A stretch of DNA of 9,909 bases. It comes from CAZEFK01 sp964511405. GTDB taxonomy: Bacteria > Pseudomonadota > Alphaproteobacteria > Elsterales > Elsteraceae. The position numbers were made by a program, and so were the translations under genes. The stretch is taken from the NCBI GenBank assembly GCA_964511405.1, contig CAZEFK010000240.1:1-9909 (forward strand). The letters run 5' to 3'. The notes under the pieces are model-generated. The model searched no databases. It saw only the letters and a list, made by a program, of their open reading frames with translations, and was not told the origin of the DNA. Positions 6,433 to 9,909 of this stretch are shown here, piece by piece (the stretch's first letter is position 1; each line of letters starts with the position of its first letter).

Positions 6433-7742
6433 CCGGCCGCCGGCGTGCGCCGAAGGCTGCGGCCGACGAAGTCCAGGAGCAGCCGCGCGGCGGGGCGGAT
6501 GCCCTTCCGGAACACGCGGCGGGCGAGCCCGGTGGCGATCCCTTTGCCGGGCTCGATCCCGACGCCGATCCCTTCGCGCTGTTCGATGAGCCGTCGCCGG
6601 TAATGGCGGCCGCCGATGCCGACGAGGATCACTATCCTGGCCTCGAGGTCAGCCACGACGACCCGTTTGCCGACATGGCGGACGCCGATCCGGCCGCATC
6701 GGAGGTGCCCGCGGACGCGCTGGCAGACGACGCAGCGCTGCCGAGCCTCGACGAGCTGGCGGCCGTGCAGTTGGACGAGATCGAGACCGACGCCGGTGCC
6801 CTGGCGGCACTGCCCAGCTTCGATGACGCGCCCGAGGAGGACCTCGCGGCCGCGGTGGGCGATCCCGATTTCGGCGACGGCCTCGACCTCAGCCCGGACG
6901 ACGACGCGGCCCAGGAGTCGCCGATGTCCCTCGACGGCTTCGGGGGCGACGACATGGCCGGACTGCCCGCACTGGCCGGGTCGGCGACCATGCTCGACAC
7001 GGTGGACGAGCTGCCCGCGCCACTCTATCCGCGCTTCCTGTTCGAGACCTCGTTCGACATCCTGCCCGCCCATCTGCGCGTCGAGCTGGAGCCGGTCGAT
7101 CCAGAGCCCGAGACCCCGCCCGCGCCGCTGTTCGATGCCAGCGAGCTGGCCACGGCGCGCGCCGTGGCCCGTGCCGAGGGCGAGGCCGCCGGATACGCCG
7201 CCGCCGTCCGGTCGGCCGAGGCGCAGACCAGCCGGTTGATGGAAGCCGCCCTTGCCCAGCTGCCGGGCCTGTTGGTCGACCGGGATGCGGCGGCGGCCAG
7301 CCTGACCAAGGAGGCCGCGCGCCTGGCCCACGCCATGGTCGCCAAGATGCTGCCGGAGATCAGCCGGCGCTACGGCTTGGCCGAGATCGAGGCCGTGGTG
7401 GTCGGCAGCCTGGAGAAGGCCGTCGACAGCCCGCGCATCCTGTTCCGGCTCAGCCCTGCCAATGTCGAGCTGATGCGGCCCCGGATCGACGAGATGGCCG
7501 CCCTCGCCGGGTTCGCCGGCCGGCTGATGGTGAGCGCCGACCCCACCCTGGGCGACAGCGACGTCCGCGCGGACTGGGGCGACGGCGGCGCGGAGCGCCT
7601 GGCTGCCCGGGCCTGGAGCGAGATCTCGGCGATCGTCACGCGCGCCATCGAGGCGCTGGACAAGACCGTCGCCCCGGCGGGCACGGTCATGGGATGGGGC
7701 CGCGAGGACGCAGGCTCCGAGCAGGACGAGTTGGCACCCTAG
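6429..7742 (+). CDS. fliH: FliH-like flagellar export protein (FlbE-type) with long acidic N-terminal extension
   Basis: FliH binds the export ATPase FliI and docks it at the C ring, through FliN, for type III export. This 437-residue protein is about twice the usual FliH length. The FliH-like part starts near residue 199 with YPRFLFETSFD, a short motif common near the N terminus of alphaproteobacterial FliH. An Ala/Glu-rich helix follows (LATARAVARAEGEAAGYAAA), then the C-terminal domain with FRLSPANVELM and VSADPTLGDSDVRADW. Residues 1-195 are strongly acidic, low in complexity and probably disordered, with DPFA at 37, 47 and 78 and repeated ALPSLDEL/ALPSFDDAP-like pieces. The ATG has GAGGT at 6418-6422, 6 bases upstream. 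Its place after fliF and before fliN matches the Caulobacter flbE position. The family call is good; the role of the extension is unknown. Confidence 0.85.
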   Translation: MTGRRRAPKAAADEVQEQPRGGADALPEHAAGEPGGDPFAGLDPDADPFALFDEPSPVMAAADADEDHYPGLEVSHDDPFADMADADPAASEVPADALADDAALPSLDELAAVQLDEIETDAGALAALPSFDDAPEEDLAAAVGDPDFGDGLDLSPDDDAAQESPMSLDGFGGDDMAGLPALAGSATMLDTVDELPAPLYPRFLFETSFDILPAHLRVELEPVDPEPETPPAPLFDASELATARAVARAEGEAAGYAAAVRSAEAQTSRLMEAALAQLPGLLVDRDAAAASLTKEAARLAHAMVAKMLPEISRRYGLAEIEAVVVGSLEKAVDSPRILFRLSPANVELMRPRIDEMAALAGFAGRLMVSADPTLGDSDVRADWGDGGAERLAARAWSEISAIVTRAIEALDKTVAPAGTVMGWGREDAGSEQDELAP

Positions 7743-7761
7743 TGGTTGGCGCAGCAGGACC

Positions 7762-7770
7762 GGAGAAGGA
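7762..7770 (+). promoter_or_regulatory. Ribosome binding site choosing the fliN start at 7779
   Basis: GGAGAAGGA lies 8 bases before the ATG at 7779. It rules against the longer in-frame TTG start at 7746, which would only add eleven Gln/Arg-rich residues not typical of FliN. Confidence 0.75.
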
Positions 7771-7778
7771 CGCGAGCG

Positions 7779-8108
7779 ATGTCGGATAGCAAAGGGTTCG
7801 ACCTTTCGGATCTCGAGGAAGCCCTTCAGGAAAGCCGCGACGCCGAAGGCGGCGGCAAGCCGAAGGAGCTGGGGGCGGTCTACGACATCCCGGTGCAGGT
7901 GTCGGCGGTGCTGGGGCGGGCAACCATGCAGGTCAGCCAGCTTCTGAAGCTGGGCCGCGGCGCGGTGGTCGAGCTCGACCGCCGGGTTGGCGAGGCCATC
8001 GACATCTATGTCAACAACCGCTTGGTCGCGCGCGGCGAGGTGGTCATCGTCGATGAGCGCCTGGGCGTGACGATGACCGAGATCATCAAGTCCGACAAGC
8101 TCAACTGA
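7779..8108 (+). CDS. fliN: Flagellar motor switch protein FliN
   Basis: This 109-residue protein is FliN, the lower C-ring component that helps switch rotation and docks the FliH-FliI export complex. After a short acidic leader (about 30 residues), the SpoA/FliN domain covers the rest: VYDIPVQVSAVLGRATMQVS, then LLKLGRGAVVELDRRVGEAI, IYVNNRLVARGEVVIVDERL and GVTMTEIIKS. The length is normal for alphaproteobacterial FliN. The ATG at 7779 is chosen over an upstream TTG because of its strong ribosome binding site. It follows fliH by 36 bases and precedes flbD by 14, so the genes are almost certainly co-transcribed. FliN normally needs FliM and FliG to form the switch; neither is encoded in this window. 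Confidence 0.95.
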   Translation: MSDSKGFDLSDLEEALQESRDAEGGGKPKELGAVYDIPVQVSAVLGRATMQVSQLLKLGRGAVVELDRRVGEAIDIYVNNRLVARGEVVIVDERLGVTMTEIIKSDKLN

Positions 8109-8122
8109 GGGGGTGCAAGGGC

Positions 8123-9490
<1,368 letters not shown>

Positions 9491-9500
9491 GGGGCACGCC

Positions 9501-9909
9501 GTGGCGGTCATCCCGTTCAGCTATCAGGGCCGCGCCAAGGGACTGGCGCGCCAGGCCGCCAACGCCCTGAAGCGGGGTGAGATCGCGCTCGCGGTCGGCA
9601 TCGTCCTGATCCTGACGATGCTCCTGTTTCCGCTGCCGCGGATGCTTCTGGACCTGGGGCTGTCGCTGTCGCTGGCGGTCTCGGTCCTGATCCTGATGAC
9701 CTCGCTGTTCATCGAGCGGCCGCTCGATCTCAACAGCTTCCCGACCATCCTGCTGATCTCGACGATGCTGCGGCTGTCGCTGAACGTGGCATCGGCGCGG
9801 CTGATCCTGAGCCGCGGGCATGAGGGCCACGATTCCGCGGGACAGGTCATCAAGGCCTTCGGCACCCTGCTGATGCAGGGCAACTTCATCATCGGCCTGA
9901 TCATCTTCG
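9501..9909 (+). CDS. flhA: Flagellar export gate protein FlhA, N-terminal part (3' end outside window)
   Basis: FlhA is the large inner-membrane gate of the flagellar type III export apparatus, sitting inside the MS ring and using the proton motive force. About 136 codons are visible and the frame is open to the end of the window. The start is taken as GTG (9501), 10 bases after the flbD stop, with GGGGG at 9490-9494 upstream. After a short basic N-terminus come two membrane segments, about residues 25-43 (ALAVGIVLILTMLLF) and 46-66 (LLDLGLSLSLAVSVLILMT). The family-specific stretch LNSFPTILLISTMLRLSLNV follows, then ASARLILSRGHEGHDSAGQV. A third hydrophobic segment begins as the window ends. 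The conserved block makes the identity clear; the cytoplasmic domain lies outside. Confidence 0.94.
   Translation, partial: MAVIPFSYQGRAKGLARQAANALKRGEIALAVGIVLILTMLLFPLPRMLLDLGLSLSLAVSVLILMTSLFIERPLDLNSFPTILLISTMLRLSLNVASARLILSRGHEGHDSAGQVIKAFGTLLMQGNFIIGLIIF

Noticed and set aside
6386..6589. 67-codon + strand open frame across the fliF-fliH gap, considered as a fliG remnant
   Set aside because: It runs into fliH in another frame, is Arg/Ala/Gly-rich and shows no FliG motif.
7732..7750. Possible sigma-54 promoter before fliN: TGGCAC at 7732-7737
   Set aside because: The -24 half looks good, but the -12 GC is not at the needed spacing (GT at 7745-7746; the next GC is 4 bases too far). It overlaps the fliH stop and no new promoter is needed.
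7746..7778. Upstream TTG start giving FliN eleven extra residues
   Set aside because: The ATG at 7779 has a strong, well-spaced GGAGAAGGA, and the extra residues do not resemble FliN.

Overview
This window is a flagellar gene cluster from a GC-rich alphaproteobacterium. All genes lie on the + strand. The assignment rests on three things: a SciP (DUF1153) cell-cycle regulator, an FlbD-type sigma-54 activator, and the order hook genes - sciP - fliF - fliH - fliN - flbD - flhA. That order resembles the Caulobacter/Rhodospirillales arrangement as I remember it. The high GC content and compact gene junctions fit a Rhodospirillales-like genome, but I cannot name a species.

Region 1 (1-4127) is the hook module. 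It holds the 3' end of fliK (hook-length control), flgD (hook cap), and two different consecutive genes for FlgE-family hook proteins (505 and 431 residues). A perfect 10-bp stem-loop separates the two hook genes.

Region 2 (4128-4717) is the regulatory core. It contains sciP between two AT-rich spots that stand out in otherwise GC-rich DNA. One, upstream of sciP, matches the CtrA box TTAA-N7-TTAA at 7 of 8 positions. The other, upstream of fliF, is an inverted repeat with TTAA-N6-TTAA. SciP is known in Caulobacter as an inhibitor of CtrA-dependent transcription, so activator sites and inhibitor gene lie side by side.

Region 3 (4718-9909) is the basal body, export and regulator operon: fliF (MS ring), fliH (export ATPase regulator, with a long acidic N-terminal extension), fliN (C ring), flbD (late-gene activator) and the start of flhA (export gate). 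The gaps are short and most genes have good ribosome binding sites. The rotor gene fliG, normally between fliF and fliH, is missing; only 70 bases with a 24-codon open frame separate them.

Inferred logic: CtrA starts the fliF operon and sciP, SciP then shuts CtrA output down, and FlbD made at the end of the operon passes control to sigma-54-dependent hook genes. I saw no RNA genes, mobile elements, CRISPR arrays or wholly unknown system. The main oddities are the missing fliG, the paired hook genes, the extended FliH and the two candidate CtrA-type sites.
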